This document shows positions 25,721 through 38,300 of a stretch of 64,000 bases of DNA, one piece after another. Both the position numbers and the translations under genes were made by a program. This DNA comes from Acanthaster planci (Eukaryota; Echinodermata; Asteroidea; Valvatida; Acanthasteridae): NCBI RefSeq assembly GCF_001949145.1, contig NW_019091385.1, forward strand, positions 1,888,938 through 1,952,937. Direction: 5' to 3'. Numbering within the stretch: position 1 is the first letter of the stretch; the number at the start of each line of letters is the position of its first letter. The notes under the pieces are model-generated. The model was not told where the DNA came from. It worked only from the letters and a program-made list of their open reading frames with translations, and did not search any database.

Positions 25721-26736
25721 CTTGGTCATCATAAGGTGTAGTTCACTCTATCTTCATATATCTGTTGTTTCTTTGACTTGCTATTAATTAAGTCTATGTC
25801 TTAACTAATTTCAAGTATTAATATCTAATAAATTTCGACATTTTTAAAGGTTATTCAAAATAAGTTTGCAAAATCCATCATTGTTAGGCTAGGGCAGTAT
25901 TCCAGTGGACATTTGTTGAAATTTTATGAAATGTTTCCCAAAATTATGAAGGAAAACCAGTACTTCCCACATATTGTTAAATGCAGTATTTTTGGCACTG
26001 AAGATTGCCAGCCATTCTCAACATTTACTTCAGTCATTGCATATTTTCTTATTTAAATCTTATTGTTCAGTTTCAGAAAACTTCTGAGACTATCCCCTGT
26101 CAATGTTAACAAATATCCAAGTCTTTGTGTGCAGACACAGCACCTTCTGGGCTTACATTCTCCAGAATTCAATAAAGTGTCTAAGATGTGCTATTTGTAC
26201 GACAAAAAAAATCAAAAGTTTGGTACTTGAACAGAACTGACGTCTGTTCGTAATGCCTTCATCTAGAACTCGTCCTTAGAGGTAATTACTACAGTATCCT
26301 ATTTACAGACTATCATCGTATCCCCTTCTCCACACCACCCCAGCACTATGCATCTGCGCTCAGCATTGCATGCTCGCAGCAGCTCTTTCACCCTACTTTT
26401 AACTCACACATTTATCCTACATTTTCTCACACATTATCTAGGCCCTACACCTACATTCAATAGCCGTTAACTGTCTGTATAACGTGAGTACACGATTATA
26501 AGTTTCGCCGTCTTTGATAATTGACTCCTTGACCATATACCACTTGGACTTTAACTTGTGCTTGACCAGACGTGACCTGCTACCCTTGACCTGCCATTTA
26601 AGACTGACTTGCAAATTAAATAGACCTAGGATACGAACACGCGCGGCACGAATGAATCGCACGTACCTGCCCTAAGTAATCTAACAAATCTAACCCTAGC
26701 TTGAATGCATATACCAACCTCTCACCCACAAACACT

Positions 26737-26775
26737 CAGTGCTGCTGCTGCCGCTGCTGTGCTGCTGCTGCTTAA
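26737..26775. repeat. GCTGCT trinucleotide-like tract
   Basis: GCTGCTGCTGCCGCTGCTGT followed by GCTGCTGCTGCTT; imperfect CTG/CAG microsatellite outside any recognised gene. Confidence 0.85.
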
Positions 26776-29586
26776 TGTACATGAGCTGCGGGCAGTTGCT
26801 CCCCTATGCTAATTGGTGTCCTTAGTATGCTAACAGGTGAAGAATGAGTTATCTAAATAGTAGGTGTATGTTCTTCCATGTTCACTGAAGCTATGCCATT
26901 TTTGAAATGCACTAATATTTGACCATGGCTGGAGTGTCTTAGATTAATGATTGTCTTGGCTACCGATCATAGGTAACAACAGAAAGTAAATGTGACAGTG
27001 CAGGCAATGTAGTCACAGACATAATGAAAAATTATATTGTTTAGATCATTTATTGTCATTATTATTTTCAAACTTACTGTCTCTCTGTCATAAATTTTAA
27101 TTAGTAACCTGAGAGTACTGGTGTACATTCTGATTATATTCCCTTTTAATTAGGACTTCAAAGACAACTTGAAAAAAGTGCATTGGATTTCCACTGGAAC
27201 ACTACCCCATTAGCAACATTGCCAAATTCATACTGGCACAAAAATGACACCATATTTTAGTTCTTTACATATTAGTTTTTAAAACTAATAATAAGTGGTT
27301 TTCCTCCCATACAAGGCAATGTTATTTAACAGACAACTGACAAAAAGGAGTCCTCTGTATTTCATGACAAATTTCTCTTTCAAAGTGTAGATAAAAATTC
27401 TCTCTTAGATAAAAGAAGTCAGGAAATTTAACTATTTGAACTAAGTTACCACCTGGCCGGCTTAGGATTATACAACAGGATTAAAGGTATCCATAGCCAC
27501 GCCTACTCTTGTTTACTTGTAACAACAATACAGTGTCATGAATGCCAACGCCACATGTATACGCGTGGCAATGTCACGTTAGCAAATAACCTGTGGACTC
27601 CACTAACTAGACTTAAGCTCCGACGTATATAATTATCATGCATACACAAGCTCAACGAAGATACAAGTGAATTTATTATTGTTCGAAGCAGTGGTGCAAC
27701 TCAAAAAAGTTCTTTACTATTCTATGAGTCCGTGCTTTGATTCTTAACCATGTGAGATAAGGAACGTCGGGAACACTGACTGGTTATATCTAATAATAAT
27801 AGGCCTATCACTCAGTGTTACCAAATTCTCTATCTTAGCTAAGGGAAAACGGCAAATTTGGCTAGACCTTCTGTGAGTTGAATTCAACCATTTCCTTTTA
27901 CCACCTTTTACATGTAGGCCTACCTATACTGATTTAGGCCTACAGATTCACAAAGCAAGATTTAAAATATTTAGGCCAAACATTTTTCAGTAGGTACAGC
28001 TTGCATGCATGGTCACTCACCTTTGCTTTGGTCTGATAAAAATAAACTTACCACCTGCCATTTCTCGACTTCTCCTTGAAGTTTAACATGTTTAATTCTT
28101 GCACTATGACTCCATTTTCGGCGCAAGCAGTTGCCTGGTCACAGGTCCATGGGTCCAAAAATCTTGAAAATATGCAATGCGTTCATCATCTTCACAAAGA
28201 TCACTGATGTCAACTTGCCTATAGTGACGATACTTTCAAGTTTTACCACTCAGCGAAATTCAGCATAATATGAGGCACAAGTGTTCAGTTGGCCAATGTC
28301 ATTTTGAGTCCAGTCAAATTTCAGTAGAAGCATCCAACAAGTTGAAAAAACGCTCGATGTCCAGGCAGTCCAAAGGCGGTACTTCCAGTGTACGCGGGCT
28401 ATGGCTGGCGAAGAACAAATGAGCGGGGTCCGGTTGTTTTGGGAATTCAGTCATTTAGTAAACAAAAGCTGGGAGAAGTGGGTATCGCAAACGTACATGA
28501 ATATACTGACGTTTAAAGGCGACTTTAGTTTCAAAAGTAATTTCAAAATGATGCCCCCAAAATTATGTGCGTGCAAAGCCAACGGGGCGCAAAATTCCAG
28601 AGATGTTTTACCTCTGAAGTTCCATCGCGGAATGAGATAGGAGTAAAGCGGCGGCAGGTTTTAATTTTGCAAGTGCATAATGGCGCTTTCGTGTTTGTTA
28701 ACCGGATGTTATTTCTCCGCTCAAACTATTTCTGTGATTGTCTCTCTGTAAAATTTGTTTTTTTTACGACATACACTTGAATAAAATTTGCGATATTATT
28801 AAGAATGCAATGAATCAATCCTCACAAATAACGGTGAAAGTACTCATTTTTAAATTAAACATTAGGGCCCTACTTTTCTGTAATGAGAGGCAATATCCGA
28901 GACAGGTGACGTAATCCAAATAAACGATTGCAATTGGTCACAAGTTTGCAGGGTGACAGTTTGATCAATTTGATTGGGTTCAAACACCTGTTATTTAAAT
29001 AGATTGTGGCAGACGAAAAGACACTGCGTTTGGCGGGAAGACAAATTTGACGCAATCGAGCCTAGCCGGTTCGAACCGGATCCATAGACTTGTCGAGTCG
29101 TACACTTATCTCGAAATCTATACATTTATTTCCATGTTGTTTTTCTCTTTTGCGTGTTAACAAGAGATTGCCAAAACTTAGTAAAGAACATAACTGTGAT
29201 AAAGCTGAAAATTTCATGAGGGGCAAATATTTGGAAGAATTTAAACTCGCATGCAATGCCAAATAGCGGAACTGGGGGAGGCGCAGCCGGTGCCACCCTC
29301 TTTTTCTTTTGAAGAGTTAGATCCCTTGGCCTTTTTTCCAGTCGCTTCTTATGTCCATAAGTTACCCCCATCAAAAGTGTGTGGGAGATATATACCCCCC
29401 ACCCCACCTCCCTGGATTTATGCCCATGCATTTCCTGGTCATTTGTTAGACACGGTTTTGAGAACAAATCTCAATGAAAGTGCAAGATTTTAAAAAAGCA
29501 GATCTTCAAATCCAATTTCAGACACCCAGCACGGCATTCCCCACTCTGTTTACTAAATATAACAAACACATTAAAAACCCCAAATT

Positions 29587-29610
29587 TAGCCTGTTCTCAA
29601 GAACAGGCTA
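29587..29610. repeat. 24-bp palindrome
   Basis: TAGCCTGTTCT, CA, AGAACAGGCTA: perfect 11-base arms. TGTTCT and AGAACA are steroid-receptor half-site words, but orientation and spacing do not match a standard element. Confidence 0.7.
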
Positions 29611-32600
29611 ATGTTGAAGGTAACATTTTTCTACAGCCCACCCAAAATTTCCCCCCCCCAGCAAATTTGGTTACGGAGTTGCATATGTAACCACCCCCCC
29701 AAAAAAAACCTTTAAATGGATGAAAACAAAATGTACTAAAAATAATACTACATACAACCTGGGAATGTTCATGAATTACATACCACAAAAGCGGCGATAA
29801 AGTTCAGCCTTTTTTATTTCCTTGTACTGTAACAACATGCAATGATTCCACATTGCCACTTGCATTAGACATATCCATTCAAGCTTGTACAATTTCCCAT
29901 TTGGAAGCATTTCCTACAACCATAATACTGCTTGGTATATTTCAATGAAAAATGAAGCTGAAAACTTTCAATTTTTCTTACAGTACAAAATGCCATTGTC
30001 TGTACACATTCTTTACAGCTGTCTACAGAGCACTTCACAAAATCTCGTGCATTTCAAAATTACTAATACAGTTCATTTGAAAGTGTTACCCTGTTAAATG
30101 GTGAAGGAGTGTCTCAGATCTTTCATTTCCAACATCATGTTGCAACTGCTTTTCTGGCTAGAATTCACTGTGCTTTCTGACAATAGTTATTAAGACAACA
30201 CTCCTGGGTAAAGTTATTGACAAGATTTTAAGCACATAATAATTTGACCATTGGAAGCCACAGAACAGTTAAAACAAATGGTGGCATTAAAAAAATCTAC
30301 ACCTATCAATTTGCTAACTGGAAATTCATATGAATACAATAACAGGACTGAGGTAGATGACCAACCACTTCTGTAATGGGTCAGACAGACAGGTGTCCAC
30401 AAAATGAACAGGTCATCACAATGGGCAAGCAGTCACAACTGGTACAATGCCAGAACTGTTATTAAGGGTGTATCCGAATCTGTTGTCCAGAGCTAGATCA
30501 TTGAGAATACATGGAGACACACATTTAATAGACCTAGGCATAGCTCTGGAAGGCCTTTTTGGACATGGCCTAATGTCAGAAGAGAGACAGGTAGCCAAAA
30601 AAATGTATGAAGAAACAACGTACAAGCCTAGTGGCCACAATAGACTGGTACCACCATGGGAAAGGTTTAAGGTGACTTCAGTTTAGCAGTGGCCACAATA
30701 CAGTGGTAGCTTGGGTGGAAGAAAAGCACAATAGAGGTAACCAGACTAGGAGGGTGACCACAAATGACAGGTGAAAAGATCACACCCACTTGCATATACA
30801 TTTATTCCTAAAATTCCAGCAAACCACCAGATCTTGTTTGAGATTAGACTTTCTGCTTAGTTTCAATAATTTACTGTTGTAAATCATGGGTTACTGGGGC
30901 ACATACAGAATGATGGTGGAATCTGTCACTTTTAAATTTTGAATTTGATGACCAAGTTGTGATTACGCGCTTTCAGAGTTTGAGTTTTTTTCTGATCAAA
31001 TGAAACCACTTGTATTGCTTTGCTTGGAATATTATTCCATGGTTAGCTACAAAAATCCACAGTATGTCAACAATGCAGTGACATCTCCACTACAGATCTA
31101 TTATGCAAACCGTGCACAGTGAAACATGTTTCAATCACGTTTACTCTGGTGTGACAAATTGAAATCTAGACGTAATGATGAAAAAAGTGTGAATACAAGA
31201 AATTCCTGTCTATTTAGCATTCCTCAGTTAGAAAGATGAACATCTTAGAAAAGAGGCAATTACAACTATTTACTCCAGAATTTCTAGCATTAAAACAGAC
31301 TCCATCAACAGAAACTGAACATCATTTGGCAGTTGGGTAACACCTGATCCGTTCAATTCTGTAACAAATATCCAAACCTTACTGCGGTACAAAAGTAGGG
31401 TATCTGGTGTAATGTGGCCATTACAAAATACACTTCATGTAAAAATGTCAATTTAAAGCTCTTCTGTTTAGAGGAAATTCACGTTTTAGATGCTTTTAGT
31501 AGAGGGAGTGGGAACAAAGGAAATCCAGCATACTGTCAGAGGGAAAGAATTCAAGGAGACAAGATAAATGGAAGTACATACTGCTCTACATTTTAAAATT
31601 TACAAGGGTGTCCGTGGCATTGTATCCTCATTATGCAATAAATCTAACGGGATATGCCACTGCTATGAAATGCTTGTAACTGACATCAAGTTGGCTGTAT
31701 TTGTTATTTGCAATAATTATAGTGTAGATGTGAAAATTTGCAACAATGGACTCAGATGAGTTGCTGTCAAGTCCAGAAACAATGTTTGTAATTGATTTTC
31801 ACGTAAAAGCATAATCAAATGCGGCCATTGTGCGACACCACGAGTTTGCACCGTATTGGAAAGGATCGATAGATTTTGTGGGTTGTGATTGACCAACGCG
31901 TTCCACACTCTTGGTAGTGCACTATTGCGAATCGCCTGTATTGATATTAAAGCACTGTTGCCACCTGACCCACATTAAGCTTTACGTACAACCAAATACA
32001 AAGACAGCACATACATGTGAGTACTGACATGACAATATATAAGTATATATAATTCGTTGTTTCATTCCCTTAGTCATCCAAGATGGAAAAAAAAAAGATA
32101 TTAATCTACATGTACGTTTGCTGTTGACTCATAATGCCTCATTTACCAATTTCTATTGGTCAGAAGCCAATAATGTAGGCGGTTTCTAACAGGATAAAAG
32201 TACAACTGGTTTTTACCGATGTCCCAATTTCATATCAAGTTTTGACCCCTATTTTGTGGACTCTAACACTCAAATGTGACAATCATAATCATTATGCAGG
32301 GATGCACAATACAACCAATGAGTCTATTTTCCAAAGTCTGATTTTACCTCCACACCAGCTCAGCTGCATTCTTTATGATATCACGTAGAATGTGCTACAA
32401 GCCCCAAATTTCCATACAAGCAGATCTTTGTACTGTGCAAAGGAGGCACATACCATAGATACAGCTAGAGGGGTGTTTCTTAAATCTTTGATGAATTGAT
32501 GAACAACACTGTTAAAAATATGAGTATTCAACTCAGTTTTTACTGTTTCACCTTTGGTGCTGTCTGTTATCATCTAGAGGTCAGTATCTGGTTTTAAACG

Positions 32601-34989
32601 TACTGAATTAAAAAGGCCCATCACATTTTTATTTCCTTCATAATAACACACACTGTGAAAATGTACGAAAAGTGGCAAAAATTGAAGAGAATATCAAATT
32701 TCAAACAACTCAAATCACATACAAAAAGCGAGTGTTGTGACATCGCTGTCACATGACACACATACGAGTACAATTGTACATTCACACATAAAGAATGCAT
32801 ACATAATGACAAGATATTTTACTCATGTGTAAGCTAAGTTGTCATTTCCCTAAATAAGCAAAGATAGGAGAGGCACACTCAACAGCACACTATGGTCTGG
32901 ATGTACAATAAGCACAAAGATTAATGAGACTATCACAGGATCTACATGAAGTGTGATAAGTGAACAACTGAAAGAGTGATGACAAGTGAAATCAAATGCC
33001 AACACTGATGTAACCTCCTGAATCACAATTATACATGTATTTTTCGTCAAATTGTGGATCAACCCTCAAAATGGATGGAGGGCATTGAAAAAGGGGGAAA
33101 AACTAAGGACATTTTGAATGACAAAAATGAAGGTGGGACATATTTCGTTTGGATCTATTTATGGCTAATACATACAAAAGGTATTTCAGGCAAACGATTG
33201 TGGGATGGGGAAAACTTTTTTTGTTTAAAAAAAAATCAAAACTCCTGCATAATGCCTCCAAAGTCACATATTTCTTTATCTCTCTACACATTACTTCTCT
33301 TCAATGGCAAGGACCACTTTGAATAAACCGGAAAAACTTTGGAGAGCAGCAATGAGAATTTCCTCTAATTTTCTTCCCCGTTGCAATGGCATACATAGTA
33401 CACCTACAATTTCAGATTTACATTTTCAGTATTATATTTTCAACAACTTGATAGCAAACTGTACAAAGAAGTGTGCAGAAACAAACTGGACAACTTCCAC
33501 TATTCATTTGGACCATCATCTTCATTTCAGACAAGTCTGCAGCTAAATCCTGCTGCATGTTTCATTACTCTGAAAAGAACTCAACTCTTCAAACATGCTG
33601 TCTCTCATGCAAAGAAAACAAAGGGGCGAGAAGTGCATACTGTCCAAAATGGCAATTTTTACAAATTGTTAGAACCACCACAACTCAATAATGTGATATT
33701 CCACGGCTCTATTGTGCTGTATCTGTCGATCTTTGCCTCATGCAATCCTTACATCTCATCTACAGTATTGTGCAAAAGTGAAAGGACCTGCATTGCAATT
33801 GCTCACATTTAAAAAAACGCAACAGGAACACGACCATTTCCTTTATTCAACTCTGCTTTTAAGTGATACGGCAATGCTGAGTGCTCTATCCTCTGCGTAG
33901 GTCATACAGCAGAAAAGGCTTGAAACAACTTTTGCAGCCTATTTTTGTATACACCTCATACATAATTTGATAAGTAATGCTATGTTTCACAATGCCAGCA
34001 AGATAATCTGCAGTAAGATTAAGTCACATGCCGAATTTTACATGCTGTCAGACATTTTTAAAACACAAGTGGCATGACCTGGTACAGTGCACAGTGAAGC
34101 TGTGTATGTGGCACACTGCTGTCTTGCAATCTTGTAATGCATTGATGTGATTCAGTGTATTACAGTACACAAAACTAGGTGCAGTATGTTGTAGCCTGCT
34201 CCATGTAAAATGAAAGCTACAAAGAGTCACAGAGAGCTTTACCTATGAACATCCCTGTCACCTGCTTGGTGCATTCGGGGAAGGGTGACCACAGCATCAG
34301 CTATGAGGGCACATTACAAGAGCAATGGGCATTTTTAGTGCTAATGGTTTTGGCCACTGGGGGCCAGCTGCTCCCCAGGGGGGCATGGTGAGCCTCCATG
34401 CCATCCTTTAGTAACTGTCCTGCTTGTGAAATATCCAAACAGCTGATACACCAATAAAACTTCAAGTGTGGTCTACCTTTGAATGCACCACTTTACCAAG
34501 ATAAGGCCTTTGAGATAACCCCCAAGGTATTTTCAACAATCACAATATATAATTAGCTTGTACCTGCGAACAAATGTGAAATACATTATACAACATGGAC
34601 ATAACACCAGCCTTTTGTTGTCCTAAAGTGTGTTTGAGACCAATACCTATGAAAAGTTGCAAAATGGCAAGCACAACGTCTTCGATTTGACCTCTGTGCT
34701 AAGTTGCAGTTCATTACCTGGTAGATACACCCTCGTCCTCCAAGCGTCTTTTGCTCGGAACCCTTCTGAATCCCCCGCAAGCCTCCACTGTGCAGAATAC
34801 AAATGGCACTTTCTTTCTCACCAATACTCTCAAGATGCATCAAGTCTCATGTAAAGTGATGGCGGCTGTGCTCTACCTTCCTCAATCCTGCAAAACCCTC
34901 CTAAGTCTCCGGATGGATTTGGAAGGATCTTACAGTGGGGTAAGTCAGCAATGAAAAGTGTCAGAAAATCGATCTAAAAACAGCAATCA

Positions 34990-35317
34990 TCAATGGACCA
35001 GTGGGTAAAACAAACCAGAGAAGTGGAAAATGAGCTTCCAGTAGGGCAACTTGGAGAAGAAGCGATTCTGGGAGATCTGGTAGCGCTGGATGAATGGTGT
35101 CAGCACACCCTGGCTGCCCAGCCTCAGGCTGCGGGCTGGCCAGCGTGGGTAATGGAAGTGGATGTTGTGAATATTGGCCCAACGGCCAAAGATGGCCTTC
35201 TCCGTGATGAAGAGGTGGCCGCTGGTCAACCGGACCTCACTGACGTGGTAGTACTGACACTCTGTCTTGAAAGAGGGATTGTAGTAGTGGTAGGGGATTT
35301 TCTTATTGGGATACTCC
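34990..35317 (-). CDS. Sialyltransferase exon 5 (motifs III and VS, stop)
   Basis: Begins EYPNKKIPYHYYNPS (motif III) and continues to SGHLFITEKAIFGRW (motif VS, H322 and E327) and NIHNIHFHYPRW, where mammalian enzymes nearly end. Here the frame continues for about 45 more residues to TGA at 34990-34992. Acceptor TGTCTCACAG. Confidence 0.92.
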
Positions 35318-38300
35318 CTGTGAGACAAAGAAAAGGTGGAACAGAGAATCGATAGTTTGGTGACATTGGGTGCTGTAAACACAGCATTATACACAGCAGA
35401 ATATACAAGAATTAAACGAAATGCACCCTTATCTCTTCATATTTCACATTTCAATGGAGAGGGCGGTTCTTAGTAAGAAATGTTAGAAGTCAAAATGATA
35501 TAAATGGTTTTGTACAAACAGACTTCCACAGCCACTTCAATACGTTTTAAGTAGGAATCTCTTAATCTGAACCTAAGGCCCAACAGCCTACTACAGACTC
35601 TGCAAAGCTGTCCCATCTTTGTGACAACCAGATTAAACATTTTGCCTCAAACCGCAGAAGCCTTGTGTGCTGCACATTTGTTATTTACAAGAACTGAGGG
35701 TGCTACATGTATGTGACTCCCTGTAAGAACCGAGTAAAGCCACCTTGGCAGCCTGAACAAACCCCTAGTCCATGTCCGAGTCAACTCCAATCATTTTGGA
35801 GAAAATGAGTCAGTCCACTGAATTCAAAGTTAATATGGTATCCACACCACTACGCCAGTTTTACAGCACACACGTTTGAAACTATTCAAGCACACTGTTA
35901 CCGGTTTGAAATGACCAGTACTTATACATGTACGGTCTCAGTATCAAGCCATGATGGGACAAGCATAAACCACAAATAATATATACACAGAACTGGCTTT
36001 GACAACCACAATGTAAGAGGGTGTATATTTTGTCAATAATACCAGTGGGTACAGGCAGAAGACAGTGCTCTAGTTAATGTACATATAATCTCACCTCAGA
36101 GGACTTTGTTTTCTACATTACAATGCTGAAAGGCATCTCTGTGCATGATACAGATGTTAGTGTGCATGGGTACTCTGGTACTCCCTCCATAGTGTGAAGG
36201 AGGGATTAACAGAAATGTGAAATGCCATTACCCCAATACAAGACTGTGGACGTTAAGACAAAAATTGGTCAGATGCATTCCAAGACACATCCGCCATTTC
36301 ATACACACATTGCATCTCTAGAGTAGGCCATAGAGAATCATCTAAAGCTCCTGTATATGAGGTGAGATTATGGATGAACAGATAACACATGCAGCAGCAG
36401 GATGTAACCATGGTAACAATTAGGCCTGTGCCGGGTACACAGGTACATGTACCCATGATTTTTGTTCAAGGCTTTTAATTAGTAATCAAGGCACGAGTTC
36501 ATTCATGTAGAGCTACGACTATGCGAATCCTGCATCTTGTACGGTACAAAGTGAAAGAAGTACCAAAAGTGGAATATGTAAGTTTCTAGGAATCCAATAT
36601 TTGGGGGGTCAAACATTCTGATATCTGGGAAATTACATGCCTGCTGCAAGAAGTATATGGCTATTGTATAAGCGGACTCCCAGAGCTGGACTACTGGTGA
36701 AGCTAAAAGAAAATTTGTACTGAGAAATGTAAAATGTGCAACTGCCAGTGACAGTTTACGACAAGCATTTCCTAAAGAGAATCATTACAACTGTATTCCA
36801 CACAACCAGTAAGACTTGAAGTTTTATTTGTGAAAAGATTCAAGAAGAAAGGAATGGTGTAATAACAGCCAGTGGGCAACGGCGGAGGAAAGACTTACGT
36901 GCAGTAGTCTTCATAGATCATTCCGAAAACATTTATTTGCTTGCAGGAGTCAATGGCTAAGAGAATGGTGTACCATCCCGTTGACAGCCACGTCTTTGCT
37001 TGAGACCTGTGGACCAGCAAAAAGATTTACAATCAATTACTCTTCAAAGCCGGTGTGCTTTCCCTCTGAGTTCCCTTGGCTACTCCACTGAACATTTCAC
37101 TCAGCGACATAAAGTTTCACTAGCAAGCAACATGTGCTCATACATTATTTGAATAAAGAAAGATTCCTGTGTGTATTTTAAGTGAAGCTAAGATGACTGA
37201 AGTGATAAGCCAATTTGTATCCACTGTTTTCTCCTGCTTAGAAGCTTAGTCTCTCGTATGTAAGAAGTCTGACGGACCCTGTCAAAATCTTAGTTCTATC
37301 CAAACGGTCACAAGCAGAGCCCACCTTTGACATTTGTATGGGTATATAATGATGCCCATTGTTTATGCTGTTGTTGATAACAGTACCACTGTTCAATGGG
37401 ACAAACCTCTGGATCGGCAAAAGTAAACAAGATGAAATAAAAAGCATAATCAAGCCAGTGTCCTCTTTTAAAACCATGTAAGTTACAAATAAAACTAGTT
37501 GATATTTGATGTTTAAAACAGACGGTATTTGCTGCACCATTACTTTGGGAGGGGACTACAATGTAGATACGAAAATGAAGAAAATTTAACATTTTGATAA
37601 AGTACAGTGAGAATTTGACTACACTTGAGTGAACATCACCTTGGTGGGATCCATAGGTTACAGGTATTTGTTGACATTAACAATTTATCTCACATCACCA
37701 TTGGGCTAGTGAAAGATGAACTGGGCCCTTACAGCTCTCACCTGCTCAGCCCGGTTTCATGCTGGAAGAGCTTCTCTGCATAAACCATCTTCTGTGGGGT
37801 GAACATGTTAAAGGAGACATTGCGGTAGGCTTTGGCAAGTTGTAGGGCCAGGGCATACTCCTGCGGGGGATCCCTGTCAATGTCCGTCAGGAAGGACCAG
37901 TGCATAAAAATTTTGTCCGTCCTCGTGGAGGCATTCACCAGAAACTCCTCCTGGGCCTCCGGGTGATTGGCAAAAATCCTGCGGAGGTTGACGTGTCCAA
38001 TGACCCGGACTGTGGTCCGGCTACCCACGTCGCTTTCAAAACCTTTGGTGGGGGCATTGTTCATGCGGATGACGCAATCATTACTGTCAATTTGGCGGCC
38101 AGCGCCCGTGCCTAAAAGCTGGCCTGAGCTGGTGACTATTGCACACTGATTACACTGAAATTTGACACTCTGAAAGAGAAGGAAACCCAGACAGCGAAAG
38201 TTAAAGAAAAGACAAGACATGAACTCCAAGAAATACACTTACGATACCCTATAACTTCAGACAAGAAAAAAAAGGGGGTTCTATTCATTCAGAAACGTAC

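Larger units (their letters stand above)
25720..34990. other. Long stretch with no recognised gene
   Basis: Includes the small palindrome at 29587 and the CTG tract at 26737. A basic 74-codon minus-strand ORF at 26438-26662 and an 80-codon plus-strand ORF at 28401-28640 were examined and not recognised. The part next to 34990 may include the 3' UTR of the sialyltransferase gene. Confidence 0.5.

Noticed and set aside
26438-26662. 74-codon basic ORF, minus strand
   Set aside because: No recognisable family and no splice or promoter context; a GTACGTG donor-like word beside it is not enough.
29126-29493. Overlapping ORFs on both strands with proline-rich parts
   Set aside because: Low-complexity composition, overlapping frames on both strands, no domain.
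34993-35355. 120-codon plus-strand ORF
   Set aside because: Antisense shadow of sialyltransferase exon 5, which carries motifs III and VS.
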